In this document: piece by piece, positions 17,014 through 26,074 of the stretch
Layout: each line of letters begins with the position of its first letter
Position numbering within the stretch: the stretch's first letter is position 1
Assembly (NCBI GenBank): GCA_030592645.1
Contig: JAUVIR010000034.1
Location: forward strand, 1-35,340
Reading direction: 5' to 3'
DNA length: 35,340 nucleotides
Origin: Candidatus Fermentibacterota bacterium
GTDB lineage: Bacteria; Fermentibacterota; Fermentibacteria; Fermentibacterales; JCC-6
Notes under the pieces: generated by a model
The model's input: only the letters and a program-made list of their open reading frames with translations
What the model was told of the DNA's origin: nothing
Databases searched by the model: none
Position numbers and translations under genes: made by a program

Positions 17014-19815
17014 TCAGCTGATGACAGCTGACTGCTCATATTTGATCCTTCTGCGGAATTTCATCAGCTCGAATACGCCAAGGAATATCAGCGCGGCGCC
17101 AAGAATGAATATCCAGTCAAGAATCCCCGGACCGCTGAAGTAAAGGAAGCCGCTTACGAAAGGCACGTATACTGCAGTCAGTACAAGACCGATGGATCCC
17201 AGAATGGACCAGAGCAGTGTCCTGTTGCTGAAGAAATTCCTGCTGAAGATGGAAGAAAGCCTGTATCTCTGAGAGAGGACATTTGCAAACTGGCAGAATG
17301 CGATTGTAAGATACGCCAGTGTTGTCGCCCTCAGGTATGCTACAGGAAATACAACCATATCGGCGGGAAAGATCTGTCCTGTCCGGAACATGCTGATCGC
17401 GTAATTACCGAAAGCAAGTATCCCGATCAGGACTCCCAGGAACACCACTTCTAAGGATGTCTGTCTGTTCATTATATGATCGCACTGCTTCCTGGGGGGC
17501 AACCGCATAATGCCCTTCGCTGAAGGATCAAAGGTCAGGCATGTCAGGGGCATGACCTCGGCAAGCAGGTCAATCGCCAGAATCTGGAGGGCGAGTATGG
17601 GTATAGCCCAGTCACCAAGGGCAACAGCCGTAAGCCCGAAAATTACGATCACAAGCTCGGCTGCATTCGTAGTCATGGAAGCGAGAACGGTTTTCTTCAG
17701 ATTGGCGTAGATGGTGCGGCCTTCTCTGACAGCCTCTACAAGAGTGGGAAAACTGTCGTCAAGAAGTATCAGTTCCGCTGCTTCCTTAGCAACATCGGTT
17801 CCCGTTATACCCATAGCAACACCGATATCTGCGCGTTTGAGCGCAGGAGCATCGTTAACACCATCGCCCGTTACAGCCACCACTTCACCCTGATCCTCAA
17901 GAATATTGACGATCCTGAGCTTGTGTGCGGGGCTTACCCTGGAAAATATCACCGAATCATCCGTCATTAGAATCCGGGTAAGTTCTTCATCATCCATGTC
18001 TTCCAGCTGCTCGCCCGTATAAACAGGAGGTTCTCCCGATCTGCACAGGCCGATTTCCCTGCCAACCGCTTTAGCTGTTATTGAATGGTCGCCGGTCATG
18101 ATAACTATTCGTATCCTGGCTTCATGGCATGCGGCAATCGCCTCTTTTACACCCTCTTTGGGGGGATCGGTCATCCCCACAAGACCAAGGAAAACTACAT
18201 CCTTCTCTATCTCCTCAAGTACGTAATCACTTCCATCCAGCTCGAGGGGACGAAAAGCTATGGCAAGCACTCTCAGCGCCTGGTTGGAAAATTCCTCGTT
18301 AAGGCTCCTGATACCCTCCCTGTCCTCATCGGTAATAGGAACGGCTTTTCCGTTCCTGTAGATATACTTGGAAATGGAGAGAACGCTGTCCGTCGCACCC
18401 TTCATGGCCAGCTCTACCCTGTCGCCGAACTTTCTTACGGAACTCATTCTCTTTCTATCAGAATCGAATGGGAACTCATGAAGCTCCGGATTCTCCTCGT
18501 CCTCAATGGGGCTTCTGGTTCCCAGTTTTGTGGACATGGCCACGAGGGCGGCTTCAGTAGGGTCTCCGACTGGGTACCAGCTCTTATGTTCTTCATCAGG
18601 AGGGTGAATTTCAGCGTTGGATGCCATCGTTCCGGCATCCATCATTATCTCTATATCATCTATCTGTTCGCTGGTCAGTTCGTTGCCGCCGGAATCCAGA
18701 ATTCCCCCTTCAGGCTTGTATCCTGTTCCTGTCAGTCTGTATTCGCTGCCGTCAAACCAGACCTTTGTTACGGTCATTTCGTTCTTCGTAAGAGTGCCTG
18801 TTTTGTCGGTACAGATAACTGTAGTGGAGCCGAGGGTTTCTATCGAAGGAAGATTCTTGACTACTGCCTGCAAATCAGCGAGCCTTTTACTGGCAGCGGT
18901 AAGGGCAACGGTTACCTGGGCAGGGAGTGCCTGGGGAACGGAAGCAACAGCGACACCGAGGGCGAGAATCATACTTGTTATTAGCGGAAATCCCTGCCAC
19001 AGGGCTACTGCAAAGAGTCCCATACTGAGAACAACGACTATCAGGGTCAGCCATTTTGCCAGTATTCCCAGTTCCTTCTGTAAAGTGGATTTAACAGCGG
19101 CCGTTTCCTGGGTCATACTTGCGATCCTGCCCATTTCAGTGGACATACCTGTTCTGACGACAACCCCGGTTGCACTACCCGTTGCAACCGTTGTACCCGT
19201 GAAGGCCATGTTCTCCTGGTCGGATATTATGCACTTGTCACTGATAGGGTTTGTATTCTTCTCCTGCGGCATGGATTCGCCTGTAAGTGAGAATTCCACC
19301 GTACGGAAGTCGAAGCATTCTATAAGCCTCAAGTCCGCGGGAATTTTGTCTCCCGCTTCGATTTCAACTATGTCCCCGGGCACGAGAAGTCCCTGTGTCA
19401 TCTCCGTAAGTACCCCGTCCACCAGTACTTTGGCGGGGGATTGAATAAGCTCCTTCAGCCGCTCCAGTATCTTTCCGGCTTTGTACTCCTGAATAAAACC
19501 GATAACAGCGTTGATAATGACTATTATGAACATTATTGCGCCGTCACGGTAACTGCCGATGACAATCGAAACGGTTCCTGCAGCTATAAGCACAAGAACA
19601 AGCAGTTCCCGGAACTGCTTCAGGAAAATCATCCATTTTGGAACGGATACATCCGAAACTATCTCGTTGGAACCGGTTCGGGAACGGATCTTCTCCGCAG
19701 CTTTCCTTGTTAACCCTTTTTCGGAAGACCCGAGTGCTTCAAGTGTTTCACGGCCGGTCAGGCGGTAAAACTCGGTAATATCCGCGTACGCTGTTCTGGT
19801 GCTGTCATTCTGCAT
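17014..19815 (-). CDS. P-type (P2-like) cation-transporting ATPase
   Basis: LTGES, ICTDKTGTLTKNEMTV, MKGATD, MTGDHSITAKAVGREIG, VAVTGDGVNDAPALKRADIGVAMG; membrane segments at both ends. Confidence 0.96.
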   Translation of the reverse strand: MQNDSTRTAYADITEFYRLTGRETLEALGSSEKGLTRKAAEKIRSRTGSNEIVSDVSVPKWMIFLKQFRELLVLVLIAAGTVSIVIGSYRDGAIMFIIVIINAVIGFIQEYKAGKILERLKELIQSPAKVLVDGVLTEMTQGLLVPGDIVEIEAGDKIPADLRLIECFDFRTVEFSLTGESMPQEKNTNPISDKCIISDQENMAFTGTTVATGSATGVVVRTGMSTEMGRIASMTQETAAVKSTLQKELGILAKWLTLIVVVLSMGLFAVALWQGFPLITSMILALGVAVASVPQALPAQVTVALTAASKRLADLQAVVKNLPSIETLGSTTVICTDKTGTLTKNEMTVTKVWFDGSEYRLTGTGYKPEGGILDSGGNELTSEQIDDIEIMMDAGTMASNAEIHPPDEEHKSWYPVGDPTEAALVAMSTKLGTRSPIEDEENPELHEFPFDSDRKRMSSVRKFGDRVELAMKGATDSVLSISKYIYRNGKAVPITDEDREGIRSLNEEFSNQALRVLAIAFRPLELDGSDYVLEEIEKDVVFLGLVGMTDPPKEGVKEAIAACHEARIRIVIMTGDHSITAKAVGREIGLCRSGEPPVYTGEQLEDMDDEELTRILMTDDSVIFSRVSPAHKLRIVNILEDQGEVVAVTGDGVNDAPALKRADIGVAMGITGTDVAKEAAELILLDDSFPTLVEAVREGRTIYANLKKTVLASMTTNAAELVIVIFGLTAVALGDWAIPILALQILAIDLLAEVMPLTCLTFDPSAKGIMRLPPRKQCDHIMNRQTSLEVVFLGVLIGILAFGNYAISMFRTGQIFPADMVVFPVAYLRATTLAYLTIAFCQFANVLSQRYRLSSIFSRNFFSNRTLLWSILGSIGLVLTAVYVPFVSGFLYFSGPGILDWIFILGAALIFLGVFELMKFRRRIKYEQSAVIS

Positions 19816-19881
19816 CTTATAATTGCTTCCGATCCTTAGATGGCTTTACCTGCTCTTGTAATTCACCGGGATTCAGGTGGA

Positions 19882-21075
19882 TCATTTTCTACGTTTTTTA
19901 ATCTCCTTGATGACCAATGGGATGATCTCAAAGAGATCACCAACGAAGCCGACATCGCAGAACTCGAATATGGGAGCGGTTTCATCCTTGTTAACGGCAA
20001 GGATTATATCTGCGGACTGCATTCCAACTCTGTGCTGAACCGCCCCTGATATCCCGCAGGCAATATAGATTTTAGGCTGAACCGTTTTACCAGTCTGCCC
20101 AACCTGGTGCGGATACGAAACCCACCCGGCGTCTATTGCAGCGCGGCTTGCACCGATAGTTCCATCCAGAAGATTCGCAAGTTCCTGCAGAAGAGCGAAA
20201 TTTTCAGGACTTTTCATCCCTCTGCCCCCTGATACAATCACTTCAGCCTCGGTTATATCCACGGAGCCCTCATCAAGAGAATTGAACTCCAGCACTTCTG
20301 TTCTGCTAACAAGGTCGTTCGATGACAGCTCTATCTTCTCGATGACCCCGTCCCTGTTTTCGTCGCGATCCATGGCTTTCATAACCCTGGGCCTTACCGT
20401 TGCCATTTGAGGTCTCGTATCCGAACAAACGATAGTTGCCAGAATGTTTCCCCCGAAGGCGGGTCTTGTCTGAAGAAGACCTCCGGATTCAGGGTCTATT
20501 GAAAGCTCGGTACAATCGGCGGTAAGCCCTGTGTTCAGGTTCTTTGCGATCCTGGGCATGAGGTCGCGACCGGTAGTGGTCGCCGCAGCCAGCACAACCG
20601 CAGGTTTCTTCTCATTTATCAGCTTTTCGGTAATTTTTGAGAACGGTTCTGTCCTGAAATGTTTAAGCTGAGCATCTTCCGCAAGATATACAGTGTCCGC
20701 TCCGTAACTTATGAGTTCTGCAGGCCAGTCGCCGGCCTCTTCAGTAAGAAGAACCACCGATACGGAGCTATCGTCAGCTTCGGCAAGCCTTCTGGCTTCT
20801 CCAAGAAGCTCCAGCGTGCTGTGGTCAATCGTGCCGTCACGCTGTTCTGCAAGCACCAGAATGCCTGAATACTGATCTATTCCGGTTTCAACCGTTTCTC
20901 CGGTCCTGATGATTATTGCTCCGTAGGAGCACGATGATTCGCAGGCGCCGCACAATGTACATTCATCACTGATAACGGCCAGAGAGTCATCCATTGTTAT
21001 GGCTCCGAAGGGACATGCCGGTACACATTCACCGCATCCGACGCAGGTCTCCTTGCGTACTTCAATACTTGCCAT
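19882..21075 (-). CDS. etfA: Electron transfer flavoprotein alpha subunit with N-terminal 2x[4Fe-4S] ferredoxin domain
   Basis: CVGCGECVPACPFGAI and CTLCGACESSCSYGAI Cys clusters, then ETF-alpha with GGRGMKSPENFALLQELA, GASRAAIDAGWVSYPHQVGQTGKTVQPKIYIACGISGAVQH. Confidence 0.95.
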   Translation of the reverse strand: MASIEVRKETCVGCGECVPACPFGAITMDDSLAVISDECTLCGACESSCSYGAIIIRTGETVETGIDQYSGILVLAEQRDGTIDHSTLELLGEARRLAEADDSSVSVVLLTEEAGDWPAELISYGADTVYLAEDAQLKHFRTEPFSKITEKLINEKKPAVVLAAATTTGRDLMPRIAKNLNTGLTADCTELSIDPESGGLLQTRPAFGGNILATIVCSDTRPQMATVRPRVMKAMDRDENRDGVIEKIELSSNDLVSRTEVLEFNSLDEGSVDITEAEVIVSGGRGMKSPENFALLQELANLLDGTIGASRAAIDAGWVSYPHQVGQTGKTVQPKIYIACGISGAVQHRVGMQSADIILAVNKDETAPIFEFCDVGFVGDLFEIIPLVIKEIKKRRK

Positions 21076-21860
21076 CAGTGGACCTCCGTACCAAGAAGGG
21101 AATCGACCAGAAGTGCTGCCAGCTTCTCAGGTTCACCATGATGAATTTCCCCATTTGAAATAATTTCGGGGGTGGTAATCTTGACAACCCTGGTGGGCGA
21201 CCCGTCGAGACCAACCTCATGCTCGGGAAGTGCAAGATATTCCCTGCCCCAGACAGGAATCTCGATCTTGCGGGATTTCATTTTCCCTCTGAGCGAAGGA
21301 AGTCTGGGAGTATTGGCATCTTTCAGCACCGTGATAACAACAGGAAGAGAGGCTCTTATCACTTCACAGCCTCCTTCTACGTATCGCTCCGCTACAATGC
21401 TCTCCTGATTCAATTCCCGAACGAAGCCAACAAAAGTTATCTGGGGCCAGTCAAGAGAGGCTGCTATACTGGGACCGGTCTGGGCGGTATCTCCATCTAT
21501 GGCCTGCTTACCGGTCATGACGATGTCTATATCACCCATTTTCTCCACTGCTTTCGCGAGGGTATGGCTGGTAGCCCAGGTATCGGCTCCTGCAAATGCC
21601 CTGTCGGAAAGAAGAATGGCCTCATCAGCTCCCATGGAAACAGCTTCCCTGAGAACCGCTTCGGCCTGGGGGGGACCCATTGTCATGACCGTGACTGTTC
21701 CTCCCAGTTCGTCTCTCCATCTCATGGCTTCCTCAAGGGCATACTCGTCGAAGGGGTTCAATATGGAGGGAACACCCTCTCGAACAAGTGTACCGCGCTC
21801 TTCATCTATCCGAACCTCGGCAGTATCGGGAACCTGTTTCACTGCAACGACTATCCGCAT
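21075..21860 (-). CDS. etfB: Electron transfer flavoprotein beta subunit
   Basis: MRIVVAVKQVPDTAEVRID...NPFDEYALEEAMRW...DIVMTGKQAIDGDTAQTGPSIAASLDWPQITFV. TGATG stop/start overlap with etfA. Confidence 0.95.
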   Translation of the reverse strand: MRIVVAVKQVPDTAEVRIDEERGTLVREGVPSILNPFDEYALEEAMRWRDELGGTVTVMTMGPPQAEAVLREAVSMGADEAILLSDRAFAGADTWATSHTLAKAVEKMGDIDIVMTGKQAIDGDTAQTGPSIAASLDWPQITFVGFVRELNQESIVAERYVEGGCEVIRASLPVVITVLKDANTPRLPSLRGKMKSRKIEIPVWGREYLALPEHEVGLDGSPTRVVKITTPEIISNGEIHHGEPEKLAALLVDSLLGTEVH

Positions 21861-21864
21861 TTTA

Positions 21865-23037
21865 CTACTTCCCCCTGGCGGCCGTTTCCTTTATCAGTGC
21901 AGATGCTATGACACTGCGCTGTATCTGGTTCGTACCTTCATATATCTGAGTTATTTTAGCGTCCCGCATCATTTTTTCAACGGGGTACTCCTTCATATAA
22001 CCGTAACCGCCCAGAATCTGAACAGCGTCCGTTGTAACCTTCATGGCTACATCGCTGGCAAATACTTTCGCCATGGCGGATTCCTTATCGTATTTCCTTT
22101 CCCCAGCGTCTATCATCCTCGCTGTACTGTACACAAGCGCTCTCGCAGCTTCAACCTGTGTCGCCATATCGGCAAGCATGAACTGAATTCCCTGGAAGGA
22201 ATCTATTCTCTGTCCGAACTGCACCCTTTCAGAGGCGTACTCAGCCGCTTCATCCAGAGCTCCCTGCGCGATACCGACGGCCTGTGCCGCCACTCCGGGT
22301 CGGGATTTGTTCAGGGTCTTCATTGCCACAAGGAACCCATGCCCTTCCCTTGCGATCAGGTTTTCTGCAGGTACCCGGCAATCCTCGAAGATCAGCTCCA
22401 TGGTCGAGGATGCTCTGATACCCATCTTATCCTCTTTTTTACCGTAGCTGAACCCGGGAGTACCCTCTTCAACTATGAAGGCTGAAAGACCCCTGGTTCC
22501 TCTGGATGGATCGGTCTGGGCGATAACAGTGTATACCTGCGCTTCACCGCCGTTTGTAATCCACTGCTTGGTTCCGTTGAGTATGTAGGTGTCTCCATCT
22601 TTCACAGCTTTTGTCTTCACTCCTCCGGCATCACTCCCGGCTTCGGATTCTGTGAGAGCGAAAGCCGCAAGTTTTTTTCCTGAAGCAAGGTCGGGAAGGT
22701 ACTTCTTCTTCTGTTCCTCGGATCCTGAAATAAGGATCGGCATAGCGCCCAGGGCGTTGGCTGCATAGGAAACAGCAACTCCGGCACAGGCTTTACTCAG
22801 TTCCTCGGTTGCTACCGTAAGCGCCATAGAACCGCCGCCGAACATCTCCGCAAAGCCTCCATATTCTTCGGGTATATAGATGCTGTTAAGATCACTTTCT
22901 GCCATTACTTCAATTATCTCACGGGGAAATCTGTTCTCCTCATCCAGCTCCGCTCGGACAGGCAGAATGTACTTTTCCGCTATCTTCGCGCAGAGTTCCT
23001 TCAAATCGATCAATTCTTCCGAAAGATAATAATTCAC
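21865..23037 (-). CDS. Acyl-CoA dehydrogenase (short-chain/Bcd-like)
   Basis: FALTESEAGSDAGGVKTKA, KQWITNGGEA, FQGIQFMLADMATQVEAARALVY, QILGGYGYMKEYPVEKMMRDAKITQIYEGTNQIQR. A GTG start at 23037 (after AGAGGA) is likely; the track start is 23055. Confidence 0.95.
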   Translation of the reverse strand: MNYYLSEELIDLKELCAKIAEKYILPVRAELDEENRFPREIIEVMAESDLNSIYIPEEYGGFAEMFGGGSMALTVATEELSKACAGVAVSYAANALGAMPILISGSEEQKKKYLPDLASGKKLAAFALTESEAGSDAGGVKTKAVKDGDTYILNGTKQWITNGGEAQVYTVIAQTDPSRGTRGLSAFIVEEGTPGFSYGKKEDKMGIRASSTMELIFEDCRVPAENLIAREGHGFLVAMKTLNKSRPGVAAQAVGIAQGALDEAAEYASERVQFGQRIDSFQGIQFMLADMATQVEAARALVYSTARMIDAGERKYDKESAMAKVFASDVAMKVTTDAVQILGGYGYMKEYPVEKMMRDAKITQIYEGTNQIQRSVIASALIKETAARGK

Positions 23038-23038
23038 A

Positions 23039-23716
23039 TTAAACCGTCCTCTCAAGTTTTTTCAATGCCTTTTCCGCAGCCTTTCCACAGGCTGCTCTGC
23101 GGGTGGGTCCGGTTCCTCTCCCCGCATATTCCCCCTCAATGCTGACTGTAATTGTGAAAACAGGATCATGATCCGGACCGCTCCTGCCGGTCAGTGAGTA
23201 TTCCGGAAGCTTCAGTCCCTCAGCCTGACAGTATTCCTGAAGCTCACTGCGGGCATCTGAGAGTGGACCCGAATCATCTGACTGTTTCAGAATCTCCCTT
23301 ACAATAAATTCCCTGGCCGACTGAAGACCAGAGTCAATGTATATGGCGCCGATAAGAGATTCTACAATATCGGCTGTCATGGATTCAAGTGCACCGCCAG
23401 AATTCACAAAACTCCTGCCTACATGAGCCAGTCTGTCAAAGCCCAGCCTTATGCCGTGCTCTGACAAATTGCCTTTCTGAACTATCCTTATCTTCCTCCT
23501 GGTCAGAACTCCCTCTGATTCGTCCGGAAACTCCGTCAGGAGAAACTCCCTTGTTACAAGTTCCAGCACAGCATCACCCAGAAACTCCAGCCTTTCATAA
23601 TCGTTTCCGGGAGAGCTTGAATTTGTGACGGAACTGTGAGTCAATGCCTTCTGCAGAAGCCTGCGGTCGTTGAATCGATATTTCAGAATCTCCTCAGCCT
23701 CATGCACTCGAGTCAC
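23039..23716 (-). CDS. rnc: Ribonuclease III
   Basis: ALTHSSVTNSS...NDYERLEFLGDAVLEL (signature), then a C-terminal dsRBD with RRAACGKAAEKALKKL. Confidence 0.97.
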   Translation of the reverse strand: MTRVHEAEEILKYRFNDRRLLQKALTHSSVTNSSSPGNDYERLEFLGDAVLELVTREFLLTEFPDESEGVLTRRKIRIVQKGNLSEHGIRLGFDRLAHVGRSFVNSGGALESMTADIVESLIGAIYIDSGLQSAREFIVREILKQSDDSGPLSDARSELQEYCQAEGLKLPEYSLTGRSGPDHDPVFTITVSIEGEYAGRGTGPTRRAACGKAAEKALKKLERTV

Positions 23717-23727
23717 CGGTCATAAGA

Positions 23728-24972
23728 TTACTTTCCTGAGTACTTCTTCAGGGCAATCGTAACATTATGCCCACCGAAACCCAGAGAATTCGAAAGGGCG
23801 TACATGATATCGGCTTTCCGTGCTTCTCCAGGAACATAATCGAGAACACAGCCTTCACCAGGGTTCTGCAGAGTAGCGGTTGGAGGCAGAATACCATCCC
23901 GCAGAGCAAAAGCGGTGAATATCGCCTCTATAGCACCTGCGGCCCCCAGCATGTGTCCTGTAACTGATTTAGTGGAGGAAACAGGGGTTCTCATAGCCTT
24001 TGCGGTGCCAAGCGCCGTTATAATAGCTTTTGTCTCGTTAATATCGTTTAGCAGTGTGGATGTTCCGTGGGCATTGATATAGCCGACATCCTCCGGTTCT
24101 ATACCGGCATCCTGCATGGCAAGCTTCATTGCCCTTGCTGAACCTTCCCCGTTCTCAGCAGGTGCTGTTATATGAAACGCATCGCATGTCATTCCAGAGC
24201 CTGATACTTCAGCGATGATCCCGGCACCACGTTTCACTGCATGATCCAGTTCTTCCAGCATGATTACAGCACCACCCTCGGATAGAACAAAGCCGTCACG
24301 GTCGCGATCGAAGGGGCGGGAAGCGGTCTGGGGGTCATCATTTCGTGTGGAGAGTGCCTTGAGCTGGCAGAATCCTCCGACCCCGGTCAGCGTAAGCGGG
24401 GCTTCAGATCCGCCCGCAAGGATTGCATCCACTCTTCCCAGTTTGATCATATCAACCGCTATCGCAATGGCATGACCGCTGCTCGCGCAGGCGGTTACTG
24501 TTGAGAAATTCAGGCCCTTTGCTCCAACATCAATTCCCACTCTTCCGGCGGCTATATTGCCTATCATCATGGGGCAGAAGAAAGGATTGATCCTGCTGAC
24601 ACCTCGCTCCAGGGCTACTTTGTGCTCTCGTTCGAGTGTTGTAATGCCACCGATGCCAGATCCAATGATAACACCGAGCCTGGTAGGATCGATGTTATTT
24701 TCTATGCCGGATTCCGCGAAAGCTTCACGGGCGGCAACCATGGCAAACTGAGTGTACCTGTCGGTCCTCTTTGCCACTTTTCGGTCCAGGTAATCCAGCG
24801 GATCGAAATCCTTCACTTCTCCAGCAATCTGACTTGTGAAATCCTCAGGATTGACGATGGTCATTCTCCGGATTCCACATATGCCGGATATAGCGTTTTT
24901 CCAGTTCTCCGAAGCCGTCTTGCCGATAGGCCCTATCACACCGGCTCCTGTGATCACAACACGCTTTTGCAT
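23728..24972 (-). CDS. fabF: Beta-ketoacyl-ACP synthase II
   Basis: KRVVITGAGVIGPIG; VTACASSGHAIAIA (Cys); NAHGTSTLLND (His); KSVTGHMLGAAGAIEA (His). Confidence 0.97.
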   Translation of the reverse strand: MQKRVVITGAGVIGPIGKTASENWKNAISGICGIRRMTIVNPEDFTSQIAGEVKDFDPLDYLDRKVAKRTDRYTQFAMVAAREAFAESGIENNIDPTRLGVIIGSGIGGITTLEREHKVALERGVSRINPFFCPMMIGNIAAGRVGIDVGAKGLNFSTVTACASSGHAIAIAVDMIKLGRVDAILAGGSEAPLTLTGVGGFCQLKALSTRNDDPQTASRPFDRDRDGFVLSEGGAVIMLEELDHAVKRGAGIIAEVSGSGMTCDAFHITAPAENGEGSARAMKLAMQDAGIEPEDVGYINAHGTSTLLNDINETKAIITALGTAKAMRTPVSSTKSVTGHMLGAAGAIEAIFTAFALRDGILPPTATLQNPGEGCVLDYVPGEARKADIMYALSNSLGFGGHNVTIALKKYSGK

Positions 24973-25030
24973 AAAATCAATCCTCTGTCCTTAAGAAGTA
25001 AACGCTTTACAATCCATCTTTACACAGTAC

Positions 25031-25058
25031 CGCACCGCAGTGTGCAAACTGCGGTGCG
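25031..25058 (-). other. Strong intergenic RNA hairpin between acpP and fabF
   Basis: Perfect 11-bp inverted repeat CGCACCGCAGT-GTGCAA-ACTGCGGTGCG with no following U-tract on the minus strand. Confidence 0.85.
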
Positions 25059-25078
25059 ACAAATACTGGAATCAACGG

Positions 25079-25324
25079 CTACTTATCGAGATCTTTTGCT
25101 CTGAGATACTCGATAACTTTACCGACCGTTGTAAGTTGTGTTGCTTCGTCTTCATCAATCCGAAGGCCGAAAGCATCTTCAAAACCCATGATAAGTTCGT
25201 ACTGATCAATCGAGTCGGCTCCAAGATCTGTATCAAACTGAGCTTCCACTGTTACCTGCTCGGGTTTTACTCCCAGCTTGTCAATTATGATCTCGGTTAC
25301 ACGGCTTTCAAGTGACATATTCAA
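25079..25324 (-). CDS. acpP: Acyl carrier protein
   Basis: TDLGADSIDQYELIMGFEDAFGLRIDEDEATQLTTVGKVIEYL, with the phosphopantetheine-site DSID. Confidence 0.97.
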   Translation of the reverse strand: MNMSLESRVTEIIIDKLGVKPEQVTVEAQFDTDLGADSIDQYELIMGFEDAFGLRIDEDEATQLTTVGKVIEYLRAKDLDK

Positions 25325-25333
25325 ATTCCTTTC

Positions 25334-26056
25334 TCAAGTTGTCAATCCACCATCTACCGGAAGTACTACCCCGGTAATATAAGAAGAAACATCATCAAGT
25401 AGAAAACGAACCGCATCGGAGATATTTTCGGGCTGTCCCATTCTCTTCATCGGTACTCTGCTTGCATAGTCCTCTCTGATCTTCTCGGAAAGCTCCCTGG
25501 TCATTTCCGTCTCGATAAATCCCGGGGCTACGGCGTTTACACGGATATTCCTTGCGGCAAATTCCCGGGAGAGGGAACGTGTAAGACCCAGAAGTCCAGC
25601 TTTTGTTGATACGTAATTCACCTGTCCGGGAGCTCCAAGCAAAGCTACGACCGAAGAAATATTGACTATGGATCCTTTCTTCTGCCGCAGCATACCGCGG
25701 GAAAATGCCCTGCACATGAGGAAAGCGCCGGTGAGATTAACATTGAGGACAAGATCCCAGTCTTTCTTTTCCATTCTCATGATAAGACCATCGCGCGTAA
25801 TTCCCGCGTTGTTCACGAGGCCGAACACCGGTCCCAGTTCATTCTCTATCCTGCCGGCAGTTTCCTGCACTGCATTCTCATCTGTAATATCAAGAACCCA
25901 GGGGCTGAAAGAATCTCCAAGTTTATCGGATGCCGTCGAGAGATCATCCTTCAGGACATCACAGCCCGCGACTGACCAGCCGGATCTCACCAGCTTTTCA
26001 GAGATCGAGTAACCGATACCCCTTGCTGCTCCGGTTACCACAGCAAGTCTCTTCAT
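25334..26056 (-). CDS. fabG: 3-oxoacyl-ACP reductase
   Basis: VTGAARGIGYSISEKL, LVNNAGITRDGLIMRM, NISSVVALLGAPGQVNYVSTKAGLLGLTRSL, VNAVAPGFIETEMT. Confidence 0.97.
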   Translation of the reverse strand: MKRLAVVTGAARGIGYSISEKLVRSGWSVAGCDVLKDDLSTASDKLGDSFSPWVLDITDENAVQETAGRIENELGPVFGLVNNAGITRDGLIMRMEKKDWDLVLNVNLTGAFLMCRAFSRGMLRQKKGSIVNISSVVALLGAPGQVNYVSTKAGLLGLTRSLSREFAARNIRVNAVAPGFIETEMTRELSEKIREDYASRVPMKRMGQPENISDAVRFLLDDVSSYITGVVLPVDGGLTT

Positions 26057-26074
26057 AATAACCCTCCCTTGTTC

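Noticed and set aside
21499-22485. 328-aa plus-strand ORF (also 18085-18984, 18617-19444 and 21219-21911)
   Set aside because: They lie antisense to well-recognised etfB/ACAD and P-type ATPase genes. Their translations show no family signature and are expected by-products of codon bias.
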